A stretch of DNA of 64,000 bases from Corynebacterium aquilae DSM 44791 (GCF_001941445.1 NZ_CP009245.1:1077992-1141991); one strand, 5' to 3'. Counted from the stretch's first letter, positions 7,813-16,426 are shown. Translations and numbers: made by a program. Notes: generated by a model not told the origin, from the sequence alone.

Positions 7813-8742
7813 CTACACCGCGCGGCGCGCCACCACTTCCGCGCGACCTGGCTCCATCACCAGTTGCCAATCAGACTGGCCCGCAATCGACTGGGCAGGC
7901 GCCAAGGTCATCGTGTCCGGGAAATACAGCATGGTATCCGGCTCCACAATCACATTGTTATCAACATGGCAGTTATCGCCCAAAGGAAGATCAATCACCC
8001 CGGAGCTCACCCCAAAAGTGCAATTACGACCCACCATCAACGACGGCCGATTGTTGTTCTCATCGGCACGGGTCATCACCGTCGCCGACAAACCCACCTT
8101 GGTTCCTTCACCCAAGACCACACCGAAGGAAAGACGCCCCTCAATCTTGGCTGGCCCCAAAGAACCCGAATTCAACGACACAAAGCCTTCACGCAACACC
8201 CGGGTGCCGGGAGCCAAATACGCGCCCAAGCGCACCCGCTCAGCCTCCGCAATCCGCACCCCAGAAGGCACCACATAATCCACCATGCGGGGAAGGCGAT
8301 CAACCGCATACACGTGAATCAAACCCCGGGAACGCAGGGAAGTGCGCACCGACTCAAAATTATCCGGCAGACACGGGCCCTTGTTCGTCCACACCACAGT
8401 CTCCAGGAGATCTAAAGCGCCCTCCATGTTGATCTGCAGCGGCTGCGCCAAACGATGCGACAGCAAATGCAGGCGCAAATACACATCGTGAGCATCCACC
8501 GGAGGCAGCGCCAAAGACTCAATATCGGTGCGCACCGCAATCTGCTCGACCATGCGGTCCTCATCAAGCTTGACCAAAGACAACATCTTCGGCGACAAGT
8601 GCTGTGCCCCAAGGCGCACCGTGCGGGATCCAGAAACCTCCCCCGGCTCCGTCAACGTGGGGTGCGGGAACCACGTATCCAACACCGTCCCATCCATAGC
8701 GATATTGGCGATTCCGATAGCACTAGCACCCTGATTCAACAT
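7813..8742 (-). CDS. DapD paralogue (putative succinyltransferase)
   Basis: The 309-residue protein is clearly homologous to DapD over its full length: N-terminal SAIGIANIAMDGTVLDTWFPHP, the [19 protein letters not shown] segment, then the left-handed beta-helix with VPSGVRIAEAERVRLGAYLA and FVSLNSGSLGPAKIEGRLSF. The active-site layout matches DapD closely, so it could be a second tetrahydrodipicolinate succinyltransferase or act on a related acceptor. A second dapD-like gene next to dapE is also known in C. glutamicum. The start ATG at 8742 is 7 nt after a TAGACT -10 box (8750-8755, minus strand), again suggesting a leaderless mRNA. It diverges from dapE. Confidence 0.88.
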   Translation of the reverse strand: MLNQGASAIGIANIAMDGTVLDTWFPHPTLTEPGEVSGSRTVRLGAQHLSPKMLSLVKLDEDRMVEQIAVRTDIESLALPPVDAHDVYLRLHLLSHRLAQPLQINMEGALDLLETVVWTNKGPCLPDNFESVRTSLRSRGLIHVYAVDRLPRMVDYVVPSGVRIAEAERVRLGAYLAPGTRVLREGFVSLNSGSLGPAKIEGRLSFGVVLGEGTKVGLSATVMTRADENNNRPSLMVGRNCTFGVSSGVIDLPLGDNCHVDNNVIVEPDTMLYFPDTMTLAPAQSIAGQSDWQLVMEPGRAEVVARRAV

Positions 8743-8749
8743 ATAAGCC

Positions 8750-8755
8750 AGTCTA
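8750..8755 (-). promoter_or_regulatory. Predicted -10 box of the DapD-paralogue gene
   Basis: TAGACT lies on the minus strand 7 nt before the ATG at 8742. The remaining gap to dapE (8756-8923) must hold the dapE promoter; a TAGGCT box about 10 nt before the dapE ATG is the best candidate. Confidence 0.4.
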
Positions 8756-8923
8756 TTACGAGCAGCCCAGCAGAATCACGCCACCACCATCCCGCGCCAG
8801 ACTAAGCAGGCAAAAGCAAGCCACCAAGGGCGACAACAGTCCGTGGTATGCCCAAACACTAAAGCGTGCGCATCGCATTGATCACCACATCGCTAAACCG
8901 AGGGCATTAGGCTTGGAAGAATT

Positions 8924-10051
8924 ATGAACCGCACAGACTCCACTTCGACCACCCCAAACCAGCTCGACCTGCTGGCCGACCCAGTAGAACTCACCCGGCA
9001 GCTGGTCGATATCGAAAGCCCCTCCCACCACGAGGAGGCCATCGCAGACGCCATCGAAGATGCACTGCGCCAACAGTGCCCCGGCATTGAGGTTGTTCGT
9101 TTCAACAACAACGTCATGGCCCGTACCAATCTCGGCAAACCCACCCGCGTGATTCTTGCCGGTCACATCGATACTGTGCCCATCGCCGACAATGTGCCAT
9201 CTCACGACGACACCGTGGACGGCGAAGATGTCATCTTCGGGTGTGGCACCGTCGATATGAAAAGCGGCGACGCCGTGTTCCTCAACGCCCTGGCCCAGCT
9301 GTCCACCACAGGCACGCTGGAACGCGACATCACCCTCATCATGTACGAAGGCGAAGAAGTTGCCGCCCGCTACAACGGCCTCGGCCACATCGCAGCCGAA
9401 CATTCCGAATGGTTGCGCGGCGACGTCGCCATTCTCGGCGAACCCTCCGGCGCGGTCATCGAGGCCGGCTGCCAAGGCACCATTCGAGTAAAAGTCACCG
9501 CCCACGGCGTGCGGGCGCATTCCGCTCGCGCCTGGATGGGCACCAACGCCATGCACGTACTTTCGCCCGTCATCGCCCGCGTTGCCGCCTACCAGCCCGA
9601 ACGCATCACCATCGACGGCTGCGAGTACCGCGAGGGGCTCAACATCGTCAAATGTGAATCCTTCGTCGCCACCAACACCATCCCCGACGAAGCCTGGATG
9701 TTCGTCAACTACCGCTTCGCACCAAACAAAACCCTCGACGAAGCCATGCAGCACCTTGAAAACGTCCTCGACCTCGACGAGCGCTACACGCTCGACGTCG
9801 ACGACGCGGTCTCCGGGGCACTACCCGGGTTGGCACAACCCGCCGCCGCAGAACTCGTCGCCGCCACCGGCGGAAACTTCCGCGCAAAATACGGCTGGAC
9901 CGACGTTTCCCGATTCGCCGACCTCGGCATCCCCGCCGTCAACTTCGGCCCCGGCGACCCCGCCCTGTGCCACAAAAAAGACGAACACTGCCCGACCGCA
10001 ATGATCAGCGACGTCTCCCGCACCCTGATGAGCTACCTCAGCGCCCAGTAG
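8924..10051 (+). CDS. dapE: Succinyl-diaminopimelate desuccinylase
   Basis: M20-family binuclear zinc amidohydrolase of 375 residues that releases LL-diaminopimelate and succinate, the last step of the succinylase branch. Metal-site motifs are GHIDTVP (H81, D83), [10 protein letters not shown] (bridging D111) and YEGEEVA (catalytic E144, ligand E145). H35 in the SPSHHEE segment belongs to the N-terminal M20 signature. The C-terminal [16 protein letters not shown] carries the last histidine ligand. The start ATG at 8924 has GGAAG 5-6 nt upstream. Together with dapC and dapD this makes the window a near-complete branch cluster. Confidence 0.95.
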   Translation: MNRTDSTSTTPNQLDLLADPVELTRQLVDIESPSHHEEAIADAIEDALRQQCPGIEVVRFNNNVMARTNLGKPTRVILAGHIDTVPIADNVPSHDDTVDGEDVIFGCGTVDMKSGDAVFLNALAQLSTTGTLERDITLIMYEGEEVAARYNGLGHIAAEHSEWLRGDVAILGEPSGAVIEAGCQGTIRVKVTAHGVRAHSARAWMGTNAMHVLSPVIARVAAYQPERITIDGCEYREGLNIVKCESFVATNTIPDEAWMFVNYRFAPNKTLDEAMQHLENVLDLDERYTLDVDDAVSGALPGLAQPAAAELVAATGGNFRAKYGWTDVSRFADLGIPAVNFGPGDPALCHKKDEHCPTAMISDVSRTLMSYLSAQ

Positions 10052-10066
10052 CGGCCACCCCACCTT

Positions 10067-10105
10067 GGGCCATCGGCGGTATCCTCGCCCCTGGCCCGTC
10101 TTTTT
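10067..10105 (+). terminator. Terminator after dapE
   Basis: GGGCCA (10067-10072) pairs with TGGCCC (10092-10097), followed by GTCTTTTT. The 19-nt loop is large, so strength is uncertain. It separates dapE from the LOG gene. Confidence 0.6.
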
Positions 10106-10126
10106 GCGCACAAGGAAAACAACACC

Positions 10127-10906
10127 ATGGATAATTCCCGCCCAGACAACGTCAAAATGTGGCTCCGCGGCCCCGTCATGCACCGCAACGGCGGCAAACA
10201 GGAATCCACCACCGACCAACGCCTCCTCGACGAGCAATGCTCCACCGACTGGCTGCACTCCGACCCCTGGCGTGTGCTGCGTATCCAATCCGAATTTGTC
10301 AATGGTTTCGGCGCCCTTGCCGAACTGCCCAGCGCAGTCACCGTTTTCGGTTCCGCCCGCATCAAACAGGACCACCCCTATTACGCGCTGGGTCGTGAAC
10401 TCGGCGAAAAGCTCTCCGCCGCCGACTACGTCGTCATTACCGGCGGCGGCCCTGGCTTGATGGAAGCCCCCAACCGGGGCGCCATGGAAAACGGCGGACT
10501 ATCCGTCGGCCTGGGCATCGAGCTGCCGCACGAGCAACACCTCAACGACTACGTCCAACTGGGCTTAAACTTCCGCTACTTCTTCGTCCGCAAAACCATG
10601 TTCCTGAAATACTCCCAGGCCTTCGTCTGTCTGCCCGGAGGCTTCGGAACCCTGGATGAACTCTTCGAAGCGCTGTGCATGGTCCAAACCCAAAAAATCA
10701 CCAACTACCCAGTGGTACTTATCGGCACCGAATTCTGGGGCGGGCTGATTGACTGGATCACGCAACGGCTCCTCGCCGAAGGCATGATCTCCGACAAAGA
10801 CCTCGACCTGTTCATCGTGACCGACTCCGTTGACGAAGCCGTCGCCCACATCCAAAAAGTCCACAGCCAAATGCGCGACGCCGCTAACCACACAGACCAG
10901 GACTGA
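10127..10906 (+). CDS. LOG-family (TIGR00730) Rossmann-fold protein
   Basis: The 259-residue protein carries the lysine-decarboxylase-like/LOG fold: VFGSARI near residue 72, VITGGGPGLMEAPNRGA (about 103-119) and the hallmark PGGFGTLDELFEAL (about 168-181). Family members such as plant LOG and C. glutamicum LOG are nucleoside-5'-monophosphate phosphoribohydrolases that release cytokinin bases or other purines; they are not true lysine decarboxylases despite old names. The PGGxGTxxE motif is intact, so activity is likely. The start ATG has AAGGAAAAC upstream. The DivIVA-domain gene begins 6 bp after its stop, so the two are co-transcribed. In M. tuberculosis the homologue is also next to dapE. 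Confidence 0.88.
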   Translation: MDNSRPDNVKMWLRGPVMHRNGGKQESTTDQRLLDEQCSTDWLHSDPWRVLRIQSEFVNGFGALAELPSAVTVFGSARIKQDHPYYALGRELGEKLSAADYVVITGGGPGLMEAPNRGAMENGGLSVGLGIELPHEQHLNDYVQLGLNFRYFFVRKTMFLKYSQAFVCLPGGFGTLDELFEALCMVQTQKITNYPVVLIGTEFWGGLIDWITQRLLAEGMISDKDLDLFIVTDSVDEAVAHIQKVHSQMRDAANHTDQD

Positions 10907-10912
10907 TAACCC

Positions 10913-11338
10913 ATGGCCATCATCCTCGGCATCATCATCGTCCTCGTTGCCTTCGCCATCACCTTCGTGCTGATCGGATTCGTTCAACGCCTCAGCGCCG
11001 GCGAGGTCGCCCCCTATGAGGACACCCGCCATACCTCGGCGCAACGCATCCAAGACAACGCCGAAGCGCTTGCCACCGCCAACTACGACGGACTCAGCTT
11101 CGACATCACCACCCGTGGCTACGACACCGCGCAGGTCGACGCCGTCATTCAAGGACTACGCGCACAACTCGCGGCGCATGCCACCTCAGCTTCAGCCGTC
11201 GAATCCACCCCCGCAGTCCCCGCAATGCCCGCCCGGTCGCAGACCCCACCGGCGAGCACGCCCTGGGGCAGCGACGATGAGGTCAAGCCCGTTGACTTCA
11301 CCGTCATGGAAGAAACCGACCGCCCCAGCGAGAACTAA
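10913..11338 (+). CDS. Membrane-anchored DivIVA-domain protein
   Basis: The 141-residue product has one N-terminal membrane helix (MAIILGIIIVLVAFAITFVLIGF) and then a cytoplasmic DivIVA-type motif, FDITTRGYDTAQVDAVIQGLRAQL (about residues 62-85), the short N-domain that recognises curved membrane in DivIVA-like proteins. The tail is low-complexity and rich in Ala/Pro. A similar protein (Rv1209 in M. tuberculosis) is found in the same neighbourhood. It probably sits at the inner membrane, perhaps near growth sites, but no direct evidence for a role is visible. Confidence 0.82.
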   Translation: MAIILGIIIVLVAFAITFVLIGFVQRLSAGEVAPYEDTRHTSAQRIQDNAEALATANYDGLSFDITTRGYDTAQVDAVIQGLRAQLAAHATSASAVESTPAVPAMPARSQTPPASTPWGSDDEVKPVDFTVMEETDRPSEN

Positions 11339-11378
11339 ACCCACAGGGTGAAAGACAAGGCGCAGGTCACACCCGTAA

Positions 11379-11407
11379 ACCCCTACGCGCACTGCGCAAG
11401 TAGGGGT
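11379..11407 (+). other. Stable hairpin between the DivIVA-domain gene and the DUF3117 gene
   Basis: ACCCCTAC (11379-11386) and GTAGGGGT (11400-11407) pair perfectly, with inner GCGC/GCGC (11387-11390, 11394-11397) extending the stem. No U-tract follows, so it may be a leader structure, operator or weak terminator. The 254-bp gap 11339-11592 otherwise contains a TTTTCTTGAAAG segment and no gene. Confidence 0.45.
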
Positions 11408-11592
11408 AAACTCGATGCCGTTACGTGCACGTATTTTCTTGAAAGATCGACAACGTACAGAAAGCTCACAGCACAAGCTCGCAGCACACCGCCCAGGCCA
11501 ACGCTGAGCTCGACGTCGCGGAACCGATCTCGCTCTATGTGTTTGACTAAAAATCTTAAAAAAATTTGTGAAGTGAAGGAGCGTCGGTTGCT

Positions 11593-11760
11593 ATGGCAGC
11601 GATGAAACCCCGTACCGGTAACGGTCCTATGGAAGCAGCGGAAGAGGGACGCAAGATCGTCATGCGCATCCCCACCGACGGTGGCGGACGACTGGTCGTC
11701 GAAATGAACAAGGAAGAAGCCGCCGAACTCGGCGCACTTCTGGTCGAAGCTTCCCAATAG
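11593..11760 (+). CDS. DUF3117-family micro-protein
   Basis: A 55-residue protein starting MAAMKPRTGNGPMEAAEEGR and ending AAELGALLVEASQ. It matches the conserved actinobacterial DUF3117 family (Rv1211 in M. tuberculosis): a predicted small beta-hairpin (RKIVMRIPTDGGGRLVVEM) plus one helix. Function is unknown; near-universal conservation in actinobacteria suggests a basic role. GAAGGAG about 14 nt upstream of the ATG and the AUG context support the start. In mycobacteria it also lies just before the glycogen genes. Confidence 0.85.
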   Translation: MAAMKPRTGNGPMEAAEEGRKIVMRIPTDGGGRLVVEMNKEEAAELGALLVEASQ

Positions 11761-12002
11761 TTGCACCGCACCCCACGGTCCGACACCCCCGGCGCCCGCA
11801 CAGGGCCCGGGGGTGTCGTCTACTCCAGCCTCCGGGGTGCGGGGTTATGCGGGGCGCATGCGTTCGCCTCCGTCGGGAGTTTTGTAGGATAGTGTCCACC
11901 CCGCACGCGGCCGTGAAAAAGTCACCGCTCGCGTCAGCGGTGCGCCACAAGCGACACCGCCCCAGCGGGGAGAGAAAAAACCCTTGTCTTTTATGGGAGA
12001 GT

Positions 12003-12890
12003 GTGAAAGTCGTGCTGACCGATATCGTTGATGTGCTGGCGACCCCTGGCGATTTTCAACCGCTTTCCATGGCCGATGATGGCTTGTCCCTCGTTGCCGC
12101 CGACGGCCGCAGCTTTCCGATCAACGAATCGGGCTACGTCACCATCGCCGGCGCCGAAGGTTTGCGCTACCAGGGCGACGATGCGGAGATGATCTCTGCC
12201 CGCGAGGCGTTTTTGTCCCGCGGCCACTACGCCACCTTCGTCGAAGCGGTCACCGCTGCCGTCCACGACGCTCTGGACGATGCTGGCGTTGATGACGACG
12301 CCTCGCCCGTACTGCTTGAGGTGGGCGCCGGCACCGGCTACTACCTATCCCACAGCCTGGACTCCATTCCCGGTTCCACCGGTGTGGGTATCGATGTGTC
12401 GCTGCCGGCAGCGTCAATCCTTGCGCACTGCCACCCGCGGGTGGGTGCGGTTGTTGCTGATGCGTGGGCGCAGCTGCCGCTGAAGGACAACAGCGTCGAT
12501 GTTATTGCGGTGGCGTTCGCTCCCCGTAATGCCTCGGAGTTTGCCCGCGTCCTTAAGCCAGGAGGCCAGGTCGTCGTTCTGACCGACGTGCCGGGGCACC
12601 TGTTGGAGTTGCGTGAGCCGCTCGGCATTACCGACGTGGAGGAAGGCAAACTGGAACGCCTGATCGATCAGGCCTCCAGCCACCTCACCCCGATTGCGGA
12701 GCCGGAAATCATCGAATTCCCGATGACCCTGGATCAGCAGTCCATTGCCGCCCAGATCGGGATGAGCCCCTCGGCGCGGCATATCCACCCTGATGTTTTG
12801 GGTCGTCGCATTGCTGCGCTTCCGGATCACATGACGGTTACTGCGCGGGCCGCGATTTTGCGGTTTGCTGCCCGCTCCGAGGAAAACTAG
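12003..12890 (+). CDS. SAM-dependent methyltransferase, RlmA-like
   Basis: The 295-residue protein has a class-I methyltransferase core. Motif I is VLLEVGAGTGYYL (about residues 103-115), an acidic loop GVGIDVS follows, then VVADAWAQLPLKDNSVDVIAVAFAPRNASEFARVLKPGGQVVV, the post-motif layout of the 23S rRNA (guanine-N1) methyltransferase RlmA group. The N-terminal region carries the FPINESGYV/YQGDDAEMISAREAFLSRGHY signature typical of that group. However, the N-terminal zinc-ribbon cysteines of E. coli RlmA are missing, so the substrate is not certain. GTG 12003 is preferred because GGGAG lies just upstream; the frame is open further 5' but that part is arginine-rich and non-family. Confidence 0.8.
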   Translation: MKVVLTDIVDVLATPGDFQPLSMADDGLSLVAADGRSFPINESGYVTIAGAEGLRYQGDDAEMISAREAFLSRGHYATFVEAVTAAVHDALDDAGVDDDASPVLLEVGAGTGYYLSHSLDSIPGSTGVGIDVSLPAASILAHCHPRVGAVVADAWAQLPLKDNSVDVIAVAFAPRNASEFARVLKPGGQVVVLTDVPGHLLELREPLGITDVEEGKLERLIDQASSHLTPIAEPEIIEFPMTLDQQSIAAQIGMSPSARHIHPDVLGRRIAALPDHMTVTARAAILRFAARSEEN

Positions 12891-12904
12891 GCACCAAAAC
12901 CATT

Positions 12905-12951
12905 CACGGGTGGCGCCCTCACAATTGTGGGGGCGCCACCCGTGTTTTTTT
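12905..12951 (+). terminator. Strong terminator between convergent genes
   Basis: CACGGGTGGCGCC (12905-12917) pairs with GGCGCCACCCGTG (12932-12944), followed by TTTTTTT on the + strand. It ends the methyltransferase gene. Confidence 0.93.
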
Positions 12952-12966
12952 AGCTGCCGGTGTGGG

Positions 12967-14367
12967 CTAGAGATTTCGCAGTGGTGTTTGGGCGGAAATG
13001 ATGTCGCTGTGCAGAATCTTTGCGCCCCCGGTGGTGCTGGCTGTGATGACTGGTTCGCCGGAGAAATCGATGCGGCTGGCCATGGCCACCACACCGCCGT
13101 CGGCGAATACTTCGATGGTGCAGCCGTCGACGATGACGGTGAGGGTATCGGAGTCCGCGGCAATCAGGGGAGCGACGGCCGGCGCGTTGTCGTTGCCTTC
13201 GACTGTTGCGCCACGCTCCAGGGTGAGGGTGTCTCCAGCGTGGGTGACAGTGGCGGCAACTTTTCCGGTGTCATCGGCAACGGTGACGGTGACACTGCCG
13301 GTGCTGGTGTCGATCAGCCCGGTCCATGCGGCGGCCCTGGCGCTGGTGGTGATGGCGGCCCTTAAGCCCGGGGTGGGGGTTTGGTAGAGGGTGCCGTCCT
13401 GCAGTGTTGCTTGGCGGGGTAGGGACAGGCAGTTGGCCCAGCCCTCGGTGTCGAGGGTGGCGTGCGCGCTGCCGTCGTCGAAGCGCCCGGCCCCGTTGAG
13501 TAGGCCGAAGATGGTGGCGGTGTCGAAGGTTTCGTCGCCGATGACGTTGGTGTTGCGGGGCCGGGTGAAGTCGTGGCCATAGTCGATGGGGCGGAAGCCA
13601 TGGGTGACGGTGAAGGTGGTGCCTTCGAGGTTTCCCACGAGGTAGCCGGTGTGATCCCGGTTGCCTTCTTCGACGGTGGTGATGAAGATGTCGCAGAGTT
13701 GTTCTGTGACTTCGTCGCGCAGGCGAATCAGGCGCGGGCTGACCAGGCGGGTGCCTTTTGCGATCCCGGTGTCGCCGACAAAGTCGATGGCGCCGTCGCA
13801 GGTGAAGCGTTGGCCGTCGGCGGAGGAGGCGAGCAGCATGCGGGAGGCGCCATGGTCGTCGTCGGCGCACAAGAGCATGCGCCACTGCCCGTCGATTGCC
13901 GGCAGTACGCAAGGGGAGCGCAGCCGGGAGTAGCCGGGGATGTCGTCGATGATGGGGCCTTGGATGTGGACGGTGTCGTCGACGGCGAAGATGTCATCGT
14001 CGAGGTGTTCGACGGTGTCTGAGAGGTCCTCAATAATTGCCCGGGTCAGCGCGGTGGTGGTGGGGGTGGCGCTGGTGAAGTAGAGAGCGGCACCCGCAGC
14101 GTGGGGGACTGCTGATCCGGCCCAGATGTTGGTGTCTTCGGTGGCGTTGTCCAGCGATGAGCTGGCGATGACGTCGGTGCAGACGTCCCAGTCGTAGGCG
14201 TGCCCGAAGCTGACTTGGTGTGCCCAGCGGGAGGGGCTGTCGGGGGTGGGCCGGTATTGGTGGAAGATGTGCCAGGTGTCGCCGGCAACGATGGCGCCGG
14301 CTGGCGCGTTGAGGACACCTGTCTCGGCTGTGATGTGCAGTTCGGGGCGTTGGGGGCGATAAACCAT
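12967..14367 (-). CDS. GH32-fold protein that appears to have lost all catalytic acids
   Basis: The 466-residue protein has the five-bladed propeller plus beta-sandwich layout of GH32 beta-fructosidases. Conserved non-catalytic motifs include WHIFHQYRP (32-40), WAGSAV (82-87), DYGHDFTRPRNT (262-273) and the C-terminal sandwich strand DGCTIEVFADGG. The three catalytic positions are changed: the nucleophile motif NDPNG reads N20-A-P-A-G, the RDP motif reads R150-S-P, and the ECPD acid motif reads V209-S-P-R. By family knowledge such a protein should not hydrolyse sucrose or fructans; it may bind a sugar. It starts 2 bp after the acetolactate decarboxylase stop, so the two form an operon. Confidence 0.82.
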   Translation of the reverse strand: MVYRPQRPELHITAETGVLNAPAGAIVAGDTWHIFHQYRPTPDSPSRWAHQVSFGHAYDWDVCTDVIASSSLDNATEDTNIWAGSAVPHAAGAALYFTSATPTTTALTRAIIEDLSDTVEHLDDDIFAVDDTVHIQGPIIDDIPGYSRLRSPCVLPAIDGQWRMLLCADDDHGASRMLLASSADGQRFTCDGAIDFVGDTGIAKGTRLVSPRLIRLRDEVTEQLCDIFITTVEEGNRDHTGYLVGNLEGTTFTVTHGFRPIDYGHDFTRPRNTNVIGDETFDTATIFGLLNGAGRFDDGSAHATLDTEGWANCLSLPRQATLQDGTLYQTPTPGLRAAITTSARAAAWTGLIDTSTGSVTVTVADDTGKVAATVTHAGDTLTLERGATVEGNDNAPAVAPLIAADSDTLTVIVDGCTIEVFADGGVVAMASRIDFSGEPVITASTTGGAKILHSDIISAQTPLRNL

Positions 14368-14369
14368 GG

Positions 14370-15110
14370 CTATTGTTTGACCTCCGTGGTGTGGAGTTGT
14401 TGGTCGAGATCTTCGGGGCTGAGTTCAGCGCGGGAGAAGTCGTGGGTGAGCGGGAGTCGTAGTTTGAGGTCGGTGGCGGGGCACACTTCGATGGTGGCTT
14501 CGCCGACGGTGAAGTCGAGGATGTGGCCGCCGCGGGTGCGGTCGTCGTCGATGAAGTGCACGTGGCAGCCGGGGACCGAGATTCCTTTTTCGTAGACGGG
14601 GGTGCGGAATCCGGCGATGACTCCGGTGATGTCGGTGAAGGTGTGTTCGGCGTCGTCCCCGGTGGCGTCGACCATGGGGCGGTAGGGGCGCTGTTGTTTG
14701 GTCACGGTGCGCACTTTGACGAAATCAAAGCGGCCGGTGATGCGTAGCGCGTACATGTAGTTTTTTGAGGGCAGCAGGGAGTCGATGAACGTGGACAGGT
14801 CCGCGCGGACGGTGCCGGCCGGTGCTGTTCTTACGATGCGGGGCACGAAGTTGGTGGCTACTGCGAAGGGGCTGCGTTGGGTGAGGTCCGCAACGGTGGC
14901 GGTGCCGTCGCCGCGCAGTTGGTAGCAGGTGCCGTCGATGATGACCATTTCTCCGTCGAGGGCGTCGAAGGTGCCCAGCCCAAAGTTGCCGTGCCCGAGC
15001 AGCTCGCTGACGGTCATTTCGCCGTCGTAGATGCCGTCGAGGAGGGCGGACATGAGGGAGTTTTGGAAGATCGTGTGCCGTTCAATCGGCAAAGTGCTGT
15101 TGGCGCTCAC
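14370..15110 (-). CDS. budA: Alpha-acetolactate decarboxylase
   Basis: The 246-residue cytosolic zinc enzyme decarboxylates (S)-alpha-acetolactate to (R)-acetoin and so diverts carbon from valine/leucine synthesis to acetoin/butanediol. Family motifs are FQNSLMSALLDGIYDGEMT, LLGHGNFGLGTFD..DGEMV, and the zinc triad H183-x-H185 with H196 in CHVHFIDDDRTRGGH, the same spacing as H194/H196/H207 of the Bacillus enzyme. The start is a GTG at 15110; a TAGGGT -10 box (15118-15123, minus strand) ends 7 nt upstream, so the transcript is probably leaderless. Its place between glgA and a GH32-like gene is unusual. Confidence 0.93.
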   Translation of the reverse strand: MSANSTLPIERHTIFQNSLMSALLDGIYDGEMTVSELLGHGNFGLGTFDALDGEMVIIDGTCYQLRGDGTATVADLTQRSPFAVATNFVPRIVRTAPAGTVRADLSTFIDSLLPSKNYMYALRITGRFDFVKVRTVTKQQRPYRPMVDATGDDAEHTFTDITGVIAGFRTPVYEKGISVPGCHVHFIDDDRTRGGHILDFTVGEATIEVCPATDLKLRLPLTHDFSRAELSPEDLDQQLHTTEVKQ

Positions 15111-15190
15111 CTGGCCTACCCTAGTGATTTATTGATTGACGTGTCGGGGAACACGCTGTGTGGGGTGGGGGAGGTGTGGGGATAAAAGTG

Positions 15191-15243
15191 ATCCCTTGCC
15201 GCGCCCCGTGGGCGGGGTGGGGCGGCAAGGGATGGCCTGTTTT
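15191..15243 (-). terminator. Terminator of glgA
   Basis: ATCCCTTGCCG (15191-15201) pairs with CGGCAAGGGAT (15233-15243). On the minus strand the stem is followed by CACTTTT. The GC-rich loop can fold on itself (GCCCC/GGGGC). Confidence 0.8.
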
Positions 15244-15253
15244 TGGGCTGGGT

Positions 15254-16426
15254 CTAGAGCAGTGTCTTGTACACCTGGATGGTTTGTTCTGCGATGGCGG
15301 CCCAGGAGAAATCGGCGACGGCGCGGGCGCGGCCGGCTTCGCCGTAGGCGGTGGCCTTGGCGGTGTTGGCGACCAGGTCGTTGATGGCGGAGGCTAGGCC
15401 GGCTTCGAATTGTTCTGGCTTGGTTTCGTCGTAGTGCACCAGGGTGCCGGTTTCGCCGTCGACGACGACCTCGGGGATGCCGCCGACGTCGCTGGCGACG
15501 ACGGCGGTGCCACAGGCCATGGCTTCGAGGTTGACGATGCCGAGGGGCTCGTAGATGGAGGGGCAGGCGAAGACGCTGGCGGCGCTGAGGATTTCTTGGA
15601 TCTGGTCGCGGGGGCGCATGTCTTTGACCCAGAACACCCCGTCGCGTTGCTTCCGCAGCCCGTCGACGAGTGCGGTGACTTCTGCTTCGATTTCGGGGGT
15701 GTCGGGTGCGCCGGCGCACAGTACGAGCTGGATGTCTTTGTCGAAGCTTTGGGCTGCGCGCACCAGGTGGGCGACGCCCTTTTGGCGGGTGATGCGCCCG
15801 ACGAAGGCGACGATGGGGCGGCTGGGGTCGACGCCGAGTTCTTCGAGCACGGAGGTTTCGGCGTGGTCGAAGGTGGGGCGGGGCTGCCACAGTTGGGTGT
15901 CGATGCCGTTGAGGACCACGTGGATCTTGTCGGCGTCGACGCGCGGGTAGGCCTCGAGGACGGCGTCTTTCATTTTGGCGGAGACCGCAATGACTGCGTC
16001 GGCGTATTCGAAGGCGTTGCGTTCGGACCAGGAGGAGACTTCGTAGCCGCCGCCGAGCTGTTCGCGTTTCCAGGGGCGGTGGGGTTCGAGGGAGTGGGCG
16101 GTGACGACGTGGGGGATGCCGTAGAGGCGTCCGGCGAGGTGCCCGCCGAGCCCGGTGTACCAGGTGTGGGAGTGGACGACGTCGGCGTTGCCGGCTGCGT
16201 CGGCCATGCGCAGTCCGGTGGACAGGGTTTTGATGGCGGGGTTGGCGTTGTCTAGGCCGGGGTCGACGCCGTAGACGTAGACGTCTTTTTCGTCGCGGGG
16301 TTTGCCCATGCAGTGGACGTCGACGTGTTCTAGCTGGCGCATGTAGCGCACGAGCTCGGCGACGTGAACGCCGGCGCCGCCGTAGATCTCCGGTGGGTAC
16401 TCCTTGGTCATCATTGCAACTCGCAT
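15254..16426 (-). CDS. glgA: Glycogen synthase / maltose-1-phosphate-type GT4 glucosyltransferase
   Basis: The 390-residue GT-B enzyme uses ADP-glucose to extend glycogen or, as shown for the mycobacterial homologue GlgM, to make alpha-maltose-1-phosphate. It starts MRVAMMTKEYPPEIYGGAGVH, the KxxPPxxGGAGxH nucleotide-sugar loop. The C-terminal GT4 motif E-x7-E is seen in CPSIYEPLGIVNLEAMACGT (E of YEP and E of LEA). Its length fits the actinobacterial form, shorter than E. coli GlgA. The ATG at 16426 lies 7 nt after a TACGCT -10 box (16434-16439, minus strand). It diverges from glgC, whose product makes its substrate. Confidence 0.93.
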   Translation of the reverse strand: MRVAMMTKEYPPEIYGGAGVHVAELVRYMRQLEHVDVHCMGKPRDEKDVYVYGVDPGLDNANPAIKTLSTGLRMADAAGNADVVHSHTWYTGLGGHLAGRLYGIPHVVTAHSLEPHRPWKREQLGGGYEVSSWSERNAFEYADAVIAVSAKMKDAVLEAYPRVDADKIHVVLNGIDTQLWQPRPTFDHAETSVLEELGVDPSRPIVAFVGRITRQKGVAHLVRAAQSFDKDIQLVLCAGAPDTPEIEAEVTALVDGLRKQRDGVFWVKDMRPRDQIQEILSAASVFACPSIYEPLGIVNLEAMACGTAVVASDVGGIPEVVVDGETGTLVHYDETKPEQFEAGLASAINDLVANTAKATAYGEAGRARAVADFSWAAIAEQTIQVYKTLL

